53,030 nt of DNA from Acetobacteraceae bacterium (GCA_030037175.1 JASHRV010000190.1:1-53030), one strand, 5' to 3'. Shown: positions 8,240 to 16,749, numbered from the stretch's first letter. Numbers and translations: made by a program. Notes: a model not told the origin generated them from the letters alone.

Positions 8240-8655
8240 GCTTTCAGCGGCCTGTAGGCCACGACCTTCATCTCAACCTTGCAGGGGAAATTGAACCGCA
8301 TCGGAAAGATCGAGCGCACCGGCGGATCCTTGGTGAAATAGGTTTGGTAGATCTTGTTGAAAGTGACGAAGTCGCGGGGATCGGTGATCCAGCATTCGCA
8401 GTTGACAACATCGTCCAGAGTGCAGCCGGCAGTGGCAAGGGCGCCTTTGATGAAGCTGAAGGTGCAGTGAACCTGCTCCTCGAAGGGCATATCCTTGTTG
8501 CCCGTGCCGTCATCGAGGATGTTGCCGAACTCGTCGAAGGTGAGGTCGCACGGATCGAAGAGCCAGGGACCATAGGCGGAGGTAAAGACGTAGTCCCCCG
8601 CCCGGATGGCCTTGGAAATCGGCACAGCATGGTCGGCCGGAAAGGCCTGCTTCAT
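8236..8655 (-). CDS. RidA/YjgF-family enamine-imine deaminase
   Basis: 139 residues. RidA hallmarks are the central IKGALATAGCTLDDVVNCEC and the ligand-binding PPVRSIFPMR with the conserved Arg, followed by VEMKVVAYRP at the C-terminus. RidA proteins hydrolyse reactive enamine or imine intermediates released by PLP enzymes and amino-acid oxidases, giving the keto acid and ammonia. It is first in the minus-strand operon with PhzF and epimerase genes, and a DadA-like amino-acid oxidase lies 1.3 kb away, a source of such imines. Divergent from the GntR gene across a 370-bp gap. Confidence 0.88.
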   Translation of the reverse strand: MKQAFPADHAVPISKAIRAGDYVFTSAYGPWLFDPCDLTFDEFGNILDDGTGNKDMPFEEQVHCTFSFIKGALATAGCTLDDVVNCECWITDPRDFVTFNKIYQTYFTKDPPVRSIFPMRFNFPCKVEMKVVAYRPLKA

Positions 8656-8898
8656 CCCTTCATCTCCCGAGTGATCTGTCGAACCAGCAGCCGCGCCGAC
8701 CGGCCACCCGCCGGAACACAGACGTGGGATCTTGGCGGGACCGCATCGACGAACAGCCTCTCAACGCGCCAGACGCTCCGGGTATCTGTTCCTGGTGGCG
8801 CCCTTGGATACGCCGGGGCAACCCCTGGGCGGACTGCCCTCCAGCCGTCTCCCCCGAACCTGCCCTGTCACCAAGCGTAGCACCCTCGCAGCTAATCG

Positions 8899-8950
8899 GA
8901 TCGGTCGCCAAGGGTCAAGGATAAATAGGACCAACACGTATTGACAGTTT
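8899..8950 (+). promoter_or_regulatory. 52-bp regulatory module, copy 2 (upstream of GntR)
   Basis: Plus-strand copy of the module at 1615-1666: GATCGGTCG, 4 bases, GGGTCAAGGATAAATAGGA, 8 bases, TATTGACAGTTT. It ends 78 bp before the GntR start, close to the 95 bp seen in front of the SDR gene. The TTGACA at 8942-8947 could be a -35 element, but no good -10 hexamer is found 16-18 bp after it. Most simply this is an operator plus promoter used for autoregulation and for control of the distant SDR unit. Confidence 0.6.
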
Positions 8951-9028
8951 GATCTTTTTGTCGCGAATTGGCCCGACGCCCAACGGCATCGTGGGGAAAG
9001 GACTAAGCTCCACAATAGAGGGCGGTCA

Positions 9029-9922
9029 TTGAGCGACGCGATGAAAGCACCGATGTCAACGATGCCGCTTGGTCGCCGCAGGCGGGCAGACGAAATTGCC
9101 GAACAGATCGAACGCTCGATTTCCGCTGGTGAGTTCAAGGAGGGCGATTCCATGCCCTCCGAGAAGGAATTGGCCGAGCGCTTCGGGGTCGGCCGCCCCT
9201 CCGTGCGTCAGGCCCTGTTCACTCTGCAGCAGCAGGGTCTGGTCGAGATCACCAGCGGCACCCGCGCGCGTGTTACTGCTCCGTCCGGGAAGTTTTTGAT
9301 CGGGCAGATGGCGGGTCTCGTCCGTCGCATCACCTCCAATACCCAGGGCCAGGAGCATATGGAACAGGCCCGCCTGCTGCTTGAGGCAGGTGTCGCCTGG
9401 CAAGCCGCCCGGGTTGCGACAGACGACGATATCCGACGCCTGAAAGCAGCGCTCGACGCCAATACCGGTGCGATGGGCAATATCGGTGTCTTCGTCCGCA
9501 CCGACGTCGCGTTCCACGCCGAGCTTGCAGTCATTACGCGCAATCCGGTCTTCATCGGGGTCTATGATGCACTGGTTGGATGGCTGATCGACCAGCGCAC
9601 TACGACCATCCATATGCCGGATGCCGACCGGCTTTCTGTGCGCGACCACACCGCGATCTACGAGGCGGTCGCCGCCCGCGACCCTATGCGAGCTTTCCAC
9701 GAGATGACCAGCCATCTCCGACTGATAAGCGAGCTATACAGTGAGTCGAAACGGCTGTCGGAAGAAATCCTGCGCCAGGTCTCGCGCGACGTCGCCTCGC
9801 GGATCGAGCGAGAACGCGAGTCAATGTGGGTGGCCGGGCCGAATGCCGGCAACGGCAAGGATGCACCCGCGAAAGCTTCCGCAGGGCCGGCGAAGCCGAG
9901 GCGGCGCGCGAAGGAGACATAG
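9029..9922 (+). CDS. GntR-family regulator, FCD (FadR) subfamily
   Basis: 297 residues. The N-terminal winged helix-turn-helix spans about residues 20-85 (IAEQIERSISAGEFKEGDSM and FGVGRPSVRQALFTL), followed by an all-helical FCD ligand domain with Asp and His metal-ligand positions (FVRTDVAFHAELAVITRN). The C-terminal 30 residues are Ala/Lys/Arg-rich and probably disordered. FCD regulators bind small organic acids or amino acids. The start is a TTG at 9029, six bases after AGAGGG; an ATG at 9041 is the alternative. Flanked by the RidA operon (divergent) and the DadA-like gene (same strand), it is the likely local regulator of amino-acid catabolism. The shared 52-bp module supports autoregulation. 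Confidence 0.9.
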   Translation: MSDAMKAPMSTMPLGRRRRADEIAEQIERSISAGEFKEGDSMPSEKELAERFGVGRPSVRQALFTLQQQGLVEITSGTRARVTAPSGKFLIGQMAGLVRRITSNTQGQEHMEQARLLLEAGVAWQAARVATDDDIRRLKAALDANTGAMGNIGVFVRTDVAFHAELAVITRNPVFIGVYDALVGWLIDQRTTTIHMPDADRLSVRDHTAIYEAVAARDPMRAFHEMTSHLRLISELYSESKRLSEEILRQVSRDVASRIERERESMWVAGPNAGNGKDAPAKASAGPAKPRRRAKET

Positions 9923-10000
9923 CGACTTCGGTACAGCGAACCGGAATGCCTGTGCACCGGGTCGCGTGAGGACGTCGTTGGGAACCTGGGGGCGGCAAGC

Positions 10001-11269
10001 ATGACCACAATCGTTCTCGGCGCAGGAGTAGTGGGGACGGCGACGGCCTGGTACCTGACGAAGGCCGGCCACGACGTCATCCTTATCGAGCGACAATCCG
10101 AGGCCGCCATGGAGACGAGCTGGGGCAACGGCGGAATCATCCATGCGAGTGAGGTCGAGCCCTGGTCGCAGCCAGGAATGCCGGGCAAAATTATCAAATG
10201 GCTCGGCAAGGAGGATGCGCCCCTGCTGCTACGCTATGGTGCGATCCCGCATATGTTCCGCTGGGGCATCGCCTTTGCGCAGAACTGCACGCCGGAGCGG
10301 TTCCGCGCCAACGCGTTGTCAAACCTGCATCTTGCGTTGCATTCCCTGAAGTCGCTGCAGGAGATCAGCGCCGAGACGGGAATCCTCTATGACCGCGGCA
10401 CCCGCGGCGTGCTCAAGATCTACCGCTCCGCCCAGTCACTGGAAAACGCCCAGCGGGGGGCCGACTATCTCGCACCGCATGGACTGCTCTACGAGCGCGT
10501 GACGCCTGACCGCTGCGTGGAGCTGGAGCCGGCGCTCAAGGACACCCGATCGACGCTCGCGGGGGGGCTCTATTTCGCCCGCGATGAAGTCGGCGATTCC
10601 AACAAGTTCGGGCAAGGGCTGGCCGCAGCCTGCGCGTCGCGCGGCGTTCAATGCCGCTTCGGTGAAACGATCGATCGCATCGAGACCGCGAACGGGCGCG
10701 TGCTGGCGGTGGTGACCGACAAGGGAAGGATCGATGCCGACACGGTCGTCGTGGCACTTGGTAGCTTCACCGCGCCGATGCTGGCAAAGATCGGCATCCG
10801 CGTCCCGATCTATCCGGTGAAGGGCGTCTCCATCACCTTCGAGCGTGGTGGCTGGAACAGCGCACCCAATCTGCCCGTGATCGACGACAGTAAAATATTC
10901 GGCTTTGTGGCGATCGGCGACCGCATGCGGGTCTCTGGTTCCGCCGAAATCAGCGGCTATGACACAACGCCCGCCATGACTCGCGCCCAGGCGATCATTG
11001 ACAACGCCAGCTTCACCTTCCCGGAACTCAAACATAATCTCGACCTCTCAAAGGCCAGGGTCTGGGCAGGATTGCGCCCCGTCAGCCCGGCCGGTACGCC
11101 GATCATCGGCGAGACCCGCTTTCGTGGACTATGGATCAACGCCGGCCACGGCCATCTCGGCTGGACGCTCTCCTGCGGCTCAGGCCGCGTCGCCGCTGAC
11201 CTCATTACCGGTCGAGATCCGGGCATCCCGCTTCCTCCTTCTCAGGGGGTCGTGTCGCGGGCCGTGTAA
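10001..11269 (+). CDS. DadA-like FAD-dependent D-amino-acid oxidoreductase
   Basis: 422 residues, the usual length of DadA-type D-amino-acid dehydrogenase. The N-terminus carries the Rossmann FAD motif VLGAGVVGTATAWYL, then SWGNGGIIHASEVEPWSQPG typical of DadA. The C-terminus has GLRPVSPAGTPIIGETRFRG and INAGHGHLGWTLSCGSGRVAADLI, the second FAD-binding region. The family oxidises D-amino acids to 2-iminoacids, passing electrons to the respiratory chain; the imine is then hydrolysed, a step RidA can speed up. The neighbouring RidA and the truncated D-threonine-aldolase-like gene fit D-amino-acid use. Exact substrate unknown; glycine or sarcosine-type amines are alternatives. Confidence 0.88.
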   Translation: MTTIVLGAGVVGTATAWYLTKAGHDVILIERQSEAAMETSWGNGGIIHASEVEPWSQPGMPGKIIKWLGKEDAPLLLRYGAIPHMFRWGIAFAQNCTPERFRANALSNLHLALHSLKSLQEISAETGILYDRGTRGVLKIYRSAQSLENAQRGADYLAPHGLLYERVTPDRCVELEPALKDTRSTLAGGLYFARDEVGDSNKFGQGLAAACASRGVQCRFGETIDRIETANGRVLAVVTDKGRIDADTVVVALGSFTAPMLAKIGIRVPIYPVKGVSITFERGGWNSAPNLPVIDDSKIFGFVAIGDRMRVSGSAEISGYDTTPAMTRAQAIIDNASFTFPELKHNLDLSKARVWAGLRPVSPAGTPIIGETRFRGLWINAGHGHLGWTLSCGSGRVAADLITGRDPGIPLPPSQGVVSRAV

Positions 11270-11337
11270 GCAACCGGTGTCGCATTGTCCCTTGGACGAA
11301 CCTTCCGCATTCTTGGTGATGAGGAATGCTAACCGAT

Positions 11338-11368
11338 AAAAGAAGGGGTTCAGATGGCCCCTGCTTTT
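11338..11368 (+). terminator. Rho-independent, possibly bidirectional terminator
   Basis: An 11-bp stem with one mismatch (AAAAGAAGGGG pairing with CCCCTGCTTTT) around a 9-base loop, with an A run on one side and a T run on the other. It lies 69 bp after the stop of the DadA-like gene and should end that transcript. The A/T symmetry would let it work from either side. Confidence 0.6.
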
Positions 11369-11537
11369 GCGAACTTTGGTGCCCTGCTCATCCTGTTTCG
11401 GCCAAGCCGCACGTCACTTTCAGCGCGCCGGGTACATGAGCCCCTTAGTAGGGTCACCGCGGCGGCCGCGATGGTCTCCCAGAATGTTTGACAGGCGCCA
11501 CGTTGCCAGCCTGTAGTGCGCACTCGGAGGCGCTCGC

Positions 11538-11711
11538 ATGGCACGTATTTACCTGAAGGTACCACCAGACGATGTGCTGGCATCGAGGTCAGGGTGGCAA
11601 CCCGTGGGCGACAATGCATTCCTTGGGATGCAAGCGAGGGTCGTGGGAATTCCGATACGCGGGAGAGCTTCACGGGATGGCGAGCGCGCCCAAGGAGAAT
11701 TTTTCCTATGA
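11538..11711 (+). CDS. 57-residue small ORF coupled to the PPOX-fold gene
   Basis: The ATG at 11538 has GGAGG at 11526-11530, seven bases upstream, and its TGA at 11709-11711 overlaps the ATG at 11708 of the next gene as ATGA. The peptide starts MARIYLKVPPDDVLAS and contains GDNAFLGMQARVVGIP. It has no signal peptide or membrane segment and I do not recognise it. A well-placed ribosome site plus stop/start overlap is the pattern of a leader or small partner translated together with the downstream gene. It could also be chance reading in an intergenic stretch. Confidence 0.35.
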   Translation: MARIYLKVPPDDVLASRSGWQPVGDNAFLGMQARVVGIPIRGRASRDGERAQGEFFL

Positions 11712-12340
11712 ATGCGACGATCCGGGACCCGAACTTGATCACTGACGAAAGTGCACTCGAGGCACTATACGGAACTCCGTCGGAACCCTCATTGCGTAAG
11801 GAGGTGGATCACATCCCGCCAGTCTATCGCGCTTTCGTCGAGGCCGCGCCATTCGTGGCGCTGGCGACGGCAGGGCCGGGCGGACTCGACGTCTCGCCAC
11901 GCGGCGATCCGCCGGGGTTCGTCGTGGTGAGCGATGAGCATACCCTGCTGATCCCGGACCGGCGCGGCAACAACCGTATCGATTCGCTCCGCAACCTGAT
12001 CCATGACCCGCGGCTTGCGCTCCTGTTCCTGATTCCCGGCGTGGGCGAAACCTTGCGGGTGAACGGACGCGGGGCGATCTCAGTGGCACCCGAACTGCTC
12101 GCGCGCTTCCCGGCCCAAAACAAGTTGCCGCGTTCGGTGATCATCGTTTCCGTTGATCGAGTCTATTTCCAGTGCCAGAAGGCGCTGGTGCGCTCGGATC
12201 TGTGGAATCCGGCGAAGCATGTGCCGCGTTCGGCATTGCCGAGCGCGGGTATGATCCTGGCGGCCTTGACCGATGGCGCGGTTGGCGGCACCATCTATGA
12301 TGCTGCCTATCCGGAGCGATTGCGCCAGACGATCTATTGA
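11708..12340 (+). CDS. Pyridoxamine 5'-phosphate oxidase-fold protein (MSMEG_1061-like)
   Basis: 210 residues from the ATG at 11708, with AAGGAG at 11692-11697. The sequence VEAAPFVALATAGPGGLDVS, then PRGDPPGFVVV and IPDRRGNNRIDSLRNLIHDP, is the split beta-barrel of the flavin- or F420-binding PPOX family, in the branch of about 200 residues often annotated MSMEG_1061-like. These proteins bind FMN, heme or F420 and perform oxidoreductase reactions; few have known substrates. It stands alone between the DadA terminator and the minus-strand dehydrogenase gene, so no operon context helps. Confidence 0.82.
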   Translation: MNATIRDPNLITDESALEALYGTPSEPSLRKEVDHIPPVYRAFVEAAPFVALATAGPGGLDVSPRGDPPGFVVVSDEHTLLIPDRRGNNRIDSLRNLIHDPRLALLFLIPGVGETLRVNGRGAISVAPELLARFPAQNKLPRSVIIVSVDRVYFQCQKALVRSDLWNPAKHVPRSALPSAGMILAALTDGAVGGTIYDAAYPERLRQTIY

Positions 12341-12558
12341 TCCTCAAAAGCGTGATCCCCGGAGGTGGAGTCGCCGGAAGCACAAACCACGCGAGAAAAC
12401 AACAGAGTAGTAGAGCCCTATTCCCTTGCTGTCATTCGGCTCTGAACCTTGCTCCCATTCGGCTTCCAACCGTGACCCTAGTCGCCGAGCGAATCTGGCA
12501 ATCTTCTCAACGCGTTGCTGCCGCAGAAGCGGGGTCAAGTATCGGCATCGATCCGAGG

Positions 12559-13590
12559 TCAAATGTCACGCCGACTCACAAGCCATGCGCGCACGCGCGG
12601 ATGTGTCAGCACCTCGGGGTTGACGACGAAGCGTGGCCACCGCCCCGAAAGCGCCGCTTCTATATCTGACAGTGCGCTTGTGGCGATGGCGTCGAAGCAT
12701 TCGTCGGTCCAGCAGAGTGCATGCGGCGTCACCAAAGTGTTCTCCATCGCCAGCAGCGGATTGGCGGGATCGACGGGCTCGTGCTCAAACACGTCGAGCC
12801 CGGCGCCGGCAATGCGGCCCGCTAAGAGAGCGGCGATCAGCGCAGCCTCGTCAACGATAGGTCCGCGCGCGACATTGATTAGATAGGCCGTAGGCTTCAT
12901 CAGCGCGATCTTTCCGGCATTGATCAGGTGCCGCGTCTCTTCATTGAGAATACAGCTAATGACAACAAAATCCGCTTCCGCCATCAGCCGCTCGAGGGGC
13001 ACTTTCTCGGCCCCGAGCGCTTGGATGATGGCAGCCTCGACATAAGGGTCGGCGGCCAGGATCCGCATATCGAAGACGCGGGCGAGGCAGATCGTTTCGA
13101 TACCGATGCCGCCGGCGCCGACGATGCCTAGGCACTTTTCCGTGAGCCCCTGCCCCATATGGTCGGTGCGCCGGTTCCAACCGCAGCTGCGCGTGAGCCG
13201 ATCCTTCACCCGAAGCTTCTGGGCAAGGGCCAGAACATAGGTTATAGCGATCGTAGCAACCGGCCGGCGCACGGCCACCGGCGTATTGGTGAGCACGATT
13301 CCCGCTTTCGTCAGGGCCGGCGCATCAACGGAATCATAGCCGACGCCGTGCCGCGCAATGATGCGCAGACGGCAATCCTGTCGGCCGATGCTCGCGGCCG
13401 TCACGCGCGGCATATTGACGCGGGGCGCATCGTAGCGCGCCGCGATCTCGGGCGTAATCTCGCTTACATCCTCCGCCACCCACTCCCAGGCAAGCTCGCC
13501 GAGGGCCCCGAGTGCGGCCTCCCCGAAGGAGGGGGCGCCGCTACCGGTCAGCAGGTCACGGGTCAGGCCGATGCGGAAGGTGGGTTCCAC
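12559..13590 (-). CDS. D-2-hydroxyacid dehydrogenase (NAD-binding)
   Basis: 343 residues from the GTG at 13590, which lies 8 bp after the stop of the aldolase gene; a longer frame reaching 13698 would overlap that gene and lacks similarity. Seen are ARHGVGYDSVD near residue 80, the cofactor motif GIVGAGGIGIE near 155, catalytic Arg in INVARGPIVDE (about residue 242), Glu in DVFEHEP (269-271) and His in TPHALCWTDE (about 290). The family reduces 2-keto acids such as hydroxypyruvate or glyoxylate. With the class II aldolase just upstream, it would reduce an aldehyde- or keto-acid product of aldol cleavage. Length and motif order are normal. Confidence 0.88.
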   Translation of the reverse strand: MEPTFRIGLTRDLLTGSGAPSFGEAALGALGELAWEWVAEDVSEITPEIAARYDAPRVNMPRVTAASIGRQDCRLRIIARHGVGYDSVDAPALTKAGIVLTNTPVAVRRPVATIAITYVLALAQKLRVKDRLTRSCGWNRRTDHMGQGLTEKCLGIVGAGGIGIETICLARVFDMRILAADPYVEAAIIQALGAEKVPLERLMAEADFVVISCILNEETRHLINAGKIALMKPTAYLINVARGPIVDEAALIAALLAGRIAGAGLDVFEHEPVDPANPLLAMENTLVTPHALCWTDECFDAIATSALSDIEAALSGRWPRFVVNPEVLTHPRVRAWLVSRRDI

Positions 13591-13598
13591 GGGGCATC

Positions 13599-14372
13599 TC
13601 AAGCGAGAGACTTCAGAGTTTCTATGCCGAACTTCAGCGCCGCCTGATAGATCGCGTGATCGATCCCATAGGCAATCACCCGGAAGCCAAACCCCCAATA
13701 GTCTCGTGCCCAGGTCTCATCGGTCGCGAGAAACCCGGCCAGCTTGCCGTTCGCCTTAGCCGCGGCGATCACGCGGTGGATCGCGGCAAGATAATCTGGA
13801 TGCTGAAATTCCCCAGGAATGCCAAGAAAATTAGTGAGATCGAAATGCCCGACCCAGATGACGTCGACACCCGAGGTCGCGGCGATCTCCTCGACATTCG
13901 CAAGACCTTTATCGGTCTCGATCTGGGCGATGACGAGCGTCCGCGCACCCGCCACGCGCATCTTTTCAGCCGGTGTGCCGGGCACGTAAGCGTCATGCGC
14001 CATGCCGAAGGCGGCACCCCGGCGTCCACGCGGTGGATAATGCGCCGAGGCGACGATGCGCTCGGCTTCGGCGCGGCTCTCGACCATCGGCAGCATGACG
14101 CCCTCGGCGCCCATGTCGAGCGCGCGGGCGATGAAATCATACTCGTTCGCCGGCACGCGGGCGAGCGGGGCCACGCCCATGCCGCGGCAACCGGCGACGA
14201 GATGCTTGAACGTCTCGAATTCAAGGCCCGTATGTTCCATGTCGAACAGCGCGAAATCGGCGCCTGTGGTGGCGATGATCGCCGGCATGCCGGCGCTGAA
14301 GAATTCGAAGACCATGGGCCCGAAGGCATGTCCCTCACGCATAAGGGTCTCCTTGAGCGGCGGGCGGGGCAT
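13599..14372 (-). CDS. HpcH/HpaI-family class II aldolase
   Basis: 257 residues from the ATG at 14372, preceded by GAGAGGAGA. The TIM-barrel family marks are all present: FDMEHTG with the catalytic His (about 47), PLARVPANEYDFI with Arg72, IAQIETDKG with metal ligand Glu152, and VIWVGHFDL with Asp178. The family cleaves 2-keto-3-deoxy sugar acids or 4-hydroxy-2-oxo acids to pyruvate and an aldehyde, using Mg or Mn. It sits between a 2-hydroxyacid dehydrogenase (8 bp downstream) and a GntR regulator (25 bp upstream), so the three probably form one transcript. Together with the ribose-type importer, this points to a sugar-acid or polyol pathway. Confidence 0.9.
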   Translation of the reverse strand: MPRPPLKETLMREGHAFGPMVFEFFSAGMPAIIATTGADFALFDMEHTGLEFETFKHLVAGCRGMGVAPLARVPANEYDFIARALDMGAEGVMLPMVESRAEAERIVASAHYPPRGRRGAAFGMAHDAYVPGTPAEKMRVAGARTLVIAQIETDKGLANVEEIAATSGVDVIWVGHFDLTNFLGIPGEFQHPDYLAAIHRVIAAAKANGKLAGFLATDETWARDYWGFGFRVIAYGIDHAIYQAALKFGIETLKSLA

Positions 14373-14397
14373 CGCGGTCTCCTCTCCGGTTCGGTTC

Positions 14398-15117
14398 TCA
14401 AGACGGGCGGGAGAGCCTGGCCCGGCGCCAATAATAAGCGGCGACAGAATCGAGGTGCTCCTGCATCGTGGCCTCCGCCTTGTCAGCATCGTGTGCGGCG
14501 ATCGCCGCGAAGATACGCTCATGTGCCCCGAAGGCCGACGCTTCGGCACCCCGCGCGGTGAGCGAAACGCTGCGCTGCTCCGTGAGCCAACCGGTCAGGG
14601 CCTGATGCACGCCGATGAGCAGGGGATTGCGCACGGTGCGCACGATCTCGAGGTGAAACGCGACATCCGTCATCTCGAAGTGGCTGGTATGACCACGCGC
14701 GGCCCGATTGGCCCCGAGCGCCTTTTCCATGCGGGCGATGTCCTCGCCGGTCGCAATTCTTGCGGCTTGCCGTGCGATTGCCGCCTCGAACAACTGGCGG
14801 GCGGCCTGGAACTGGCGCACGCCCTCTTCCTTGGCGAGATAGACCCCCGCCGCGCCAGACAGCGCATCAATCAGCTGATCGGCATCAGGGTGGGAGACAC
14901 GGGCGCGCTCCCCGTTGCCGAGCACGATCAGCCCCTTCTGCCGAAGCGAAAGCAACGCTTCGCGGATCGCGGGCCGCCCCACGGCGAAGCGCGCCATCAG
15001 CTCACGCTCCGCCGGCAGCACTTCGCCTTCCGAAAGCTCGCCATCGCGGATCATGTGCTCGATGCGCTCGGCCACTTGCTGATAGAGCCGGCGCCTGAGG
15101 ACCGGCTGGAAGGCCAC
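14398..15117 (-). CDS. GntR-family regulator, FCD subfamily
   Basis: 239 residues. The winged helix region covers about residues 8-75 with PAERELMARFAVGRPAIREAL, followed by the FCD domain with EMTDVAFHLEIVRTVRNPLL and GAHERIFAAIAAHDADKAEA holding the metal-binding His and Asp residues. It resembles the other GntR at 9029 and NanR-like proteins. It is first in the unit regulator-aldolase-dehydrogenase and divergent from the ABM protein and importer, with an 83-bp gap that can hold operators for both sides. Its ligand is probably the sugar acid metabolised by these genes. Confidence 0.9.
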   Translation of the reverse strand: MAFQPVLRRRLYQQVAERIEHMIRDGELSEGEVLPAERELMARFAVGRPAIREALLSLRQKGLIVLGNGERARVSHPDADQLIDALSGAAGVYLAKEEGVRQFQAARQLFEAAIARQAARIATGEDIARMEKALGANRAARGHTSHFEMTDVAFHLEIVRTVRNPLLIGVHQALTGWLTEQRSVSLTARGAEASAFGAHERIFAAIAAHDADKAEATMQEHLDSVAAYYWRRARLSRPS

Positions 15118-15150
15118 GGTTTCGTCTCACCCCCGCTTGATGGTATGAAA

Positions 15151-15175
15151 GGTCTATGGCATGAGTCTATAGGAC
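15151..15175. promoter_or_regulatory. Candidate operator between GntR and ABM/ABC genes
   Basis: The 83-bp gap between divergent starts contains GGTCTATGGC ATGAGTCTATAGGAC, an imperfect dyad (GGTCTAT facing ATAGGAC) that also holds a direct repeat GTCTAT. Its central position would allow the GntR protein to control both directions. This is inferred from position and partial symmetry only. Confidence 0.35.
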
Positions 15176-15200
15176 GTCAAGCCGGCAGCGAGGGAGGGCG

Positions 15201-15551
15201 ATGGTGAATGGCGCGGTCGACGGGTATGTGATCCTGGCGCGGTTCCGCGTCGTTCCCGGCCGGCGGCGTGAATTCCTCGATCATATCGGGCGCAACGCGG
15301 CAGCTTCCGTTGCCGATGAGCCCGGATGCCGCCGTTTCGACGTGCTAACGAATGAAGCGGAAACGGATGGACATCGAGCCCGCCATGACGAAGATGATGA
15401 GGTTGTCCTCTACGAGATCTATGACAGTCCGGCGGCCTTCGCTGCCCATCTCGAAACGCCGCACTTCGCCGCCTTTCGAGCTGCGACCAAGGCAATGGTG
15501 CTCTCCTCGGCGATCGAGTGTTTTCGCCTGCGGGAGAATGCGCGCGGCTGA
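15201..15551 (+). CDS. Antibiotic biosynthesis monooxygenase (ABM/YgiN)-fold protein
   Basis: 116 residues. VDGYVILARFRVVPGRRREF, then NAAASVADEPGCRRFDVL and VVLYEIYDSPAAFAAHLETP make the ferredoxin-like ABM fold in the usual order. Small stand-alone ABM proteins form dimers and act as quinol monooxygenases, epimerases (LsrG) or heme-handling proteins. In sugar importer operons such as lsr, an ABM protein (LsrG) isomerises the imported phosphorylated compound, so a similar role is possible here, but this is inference. It is first in the plus-strand operon, 70 bp before the binding-protein gene. Confidence 0.85.
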   Translation: MVNGAVDGYVILARFRVVPGRRREFLDHIGRNAAASVADEPGCRRFDVLTNEAETDGHRARHDEDDEVVLYEIYDSPAAFAAHLETPHFAAFRAATKAMVLSSAIECFRLRENARG

Positions 15552-15621
15552 CGAAGCCGCTGTCTCACGACGAAAGAAGGGCGGAAGACCCCGATATTCG
15601 GTGCAGAGGGAGAAAACGGAC

Positions 15622-16650
15622 ATGAAACCGAAAATGCAGCATTTCCTTCTCTGCTTGGCCGGAGCTACTCTGCTCGCCATGCTTGCGCCTGCCGCGCATG
15701 CGGCTGGCCCGGTGATCGCGCTCTCCAATGCCTATTACGGGAATACCTGGCGCCACCAGATGGTGGAAGCGTTCCAGGCAGCCGCGGATGAAGCGAAGAA
15801 GGAGGGGCTGATCTCCGACTATGTCATCCTCAACGGGGATGGCTCCGTCAATCAGCAGATGTCGCAGATGAGCGATCTCATCCTCAAGCATGTCGATGCC
15901 ATCGTCATCGACGCAGCTTCGGAGACTGCGCTCAACGGCATCATCGCCAAGGCCTGCGCTGCGGGGATCAAGGTGCTGGCGTTCGATTCGATCGTCAGCG
16001 CGCCTTGCTCCTACAAGCTCAATTTCGACTTCAAGGGCTATATGACAGCGCTCACCAACGACATTGCGAAAATGATTGGCGGCAAGGGCAACATCATCGT
16101 CGTCCGCGGGGTCAAGGGTTCTGCGCCGGACAATGATATGTATGCGGCGCAGATGGCGGCGCTCAAAAAATTTCCGGACGTGAGGGTGGTCGCCACCGTC
16201 TATGGCCAGGCAACCGGATCGGTCGCGCAGGCCGCGGTGGCGAATGTGTTGCCAAGCCTGCCGCATATCGATGCGGTTCTCGGGCAAGGCGGCGGCGATG
16301 ATTACGGCATTGCCCAGGCCTTCGAGCAGTTCGGCGGCGCCTATGCGAACAAGCCGCCGGTCATCGCGGGCGGAGGCAGCTCCAACTTCATTCACTGGTG
16401 GACGGAGCAGGCGAAAAAGAACGGCTACACGACCATCTCGATGAATACGACGCCCGGCATCGGCGGGGCCGCATTCTGGCTCACGCTCGATATCCTCAAC
16501 GGAGCAAAGGCGCCCAACTACATGATCATGCCGGTGGCTACGGTCACAGCCGCCAATCTCGCCCAATATGCCGATATGAAGCCCGGCACGATCGTGAGCC
16601 CGACTTACACCAACGCCTGGGTGAAGAAGAATCTGCTGCCCACGAACTGA
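15622..16650 (+). CDS. Periplasmic sugar-binding protein, RbsB-like (ABC importer)
   Basis: 342 residues from the ATG at 15622. An N-terminal signal peptide (MKPKMQHFLLCLAGATLLAM with cleavage after AAHA) sends it to the periplasm. The mature part has the type I periplasmic binding protein fold: VIALSNAYYGNTWRHQMVEA, AIVIDAASETALNGIIAKAC and VLGQGGGDDYGIAQAF. The hinge and ligand positions differ from ribose-binding proteins, so the sugar cannot be named; a sugar acid or branched polyol fits the neighbours. It precedes the fused ATPase-permease gene by 99 bp and is part of one importer with the two following genes. Confidence 0.9.
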   Translation: MKPKMQHFLLCLAGATLLAMLAPAAHAAGPVIALSNAYYGNTWRHQMVEAFQAAADEAKKEGLISDYVILNGDGSVNQQMSQMSDLILKHVDAIVIDAASETALNGIIAKACAAGIKVLAFDSIVSAPCSYKLNFDFKGYMTALTNDIAKMIGGKGNIIVVRGVKGSAPDNDMYAAQMAALKKFPDVRVVATVYGQATGSVAQAAVANVLPSLPHIDAVLGQGGGDDYGIAQAFEQFGGAYANKPPVIAGGGSSNFIHWWTEQAKKNGYTTISMNTTPGIGGAAFWLTLDILNGAKAPNYMIMPVATVTAANLAQYADMKPGTIVSPTYTNAWVKKNLLPTN

Positions 16651-16749
16651 ATTTCTGTGGCGTCCTCTGGGCACAGGATGCCACCAACCGGCGGGCCGTC
16701 GCCGGAATGGGGCGATCAACGATCGTCCCATTCCGGCACCAACACCGCG

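Noticed and set aside
13591-13698. Longer N-terminus of the 2-hydroxyacid dehydrogenase
   Set aside because: It would overlap the aldolase gene by about 100 bp and the extra residues do not resemble the family.
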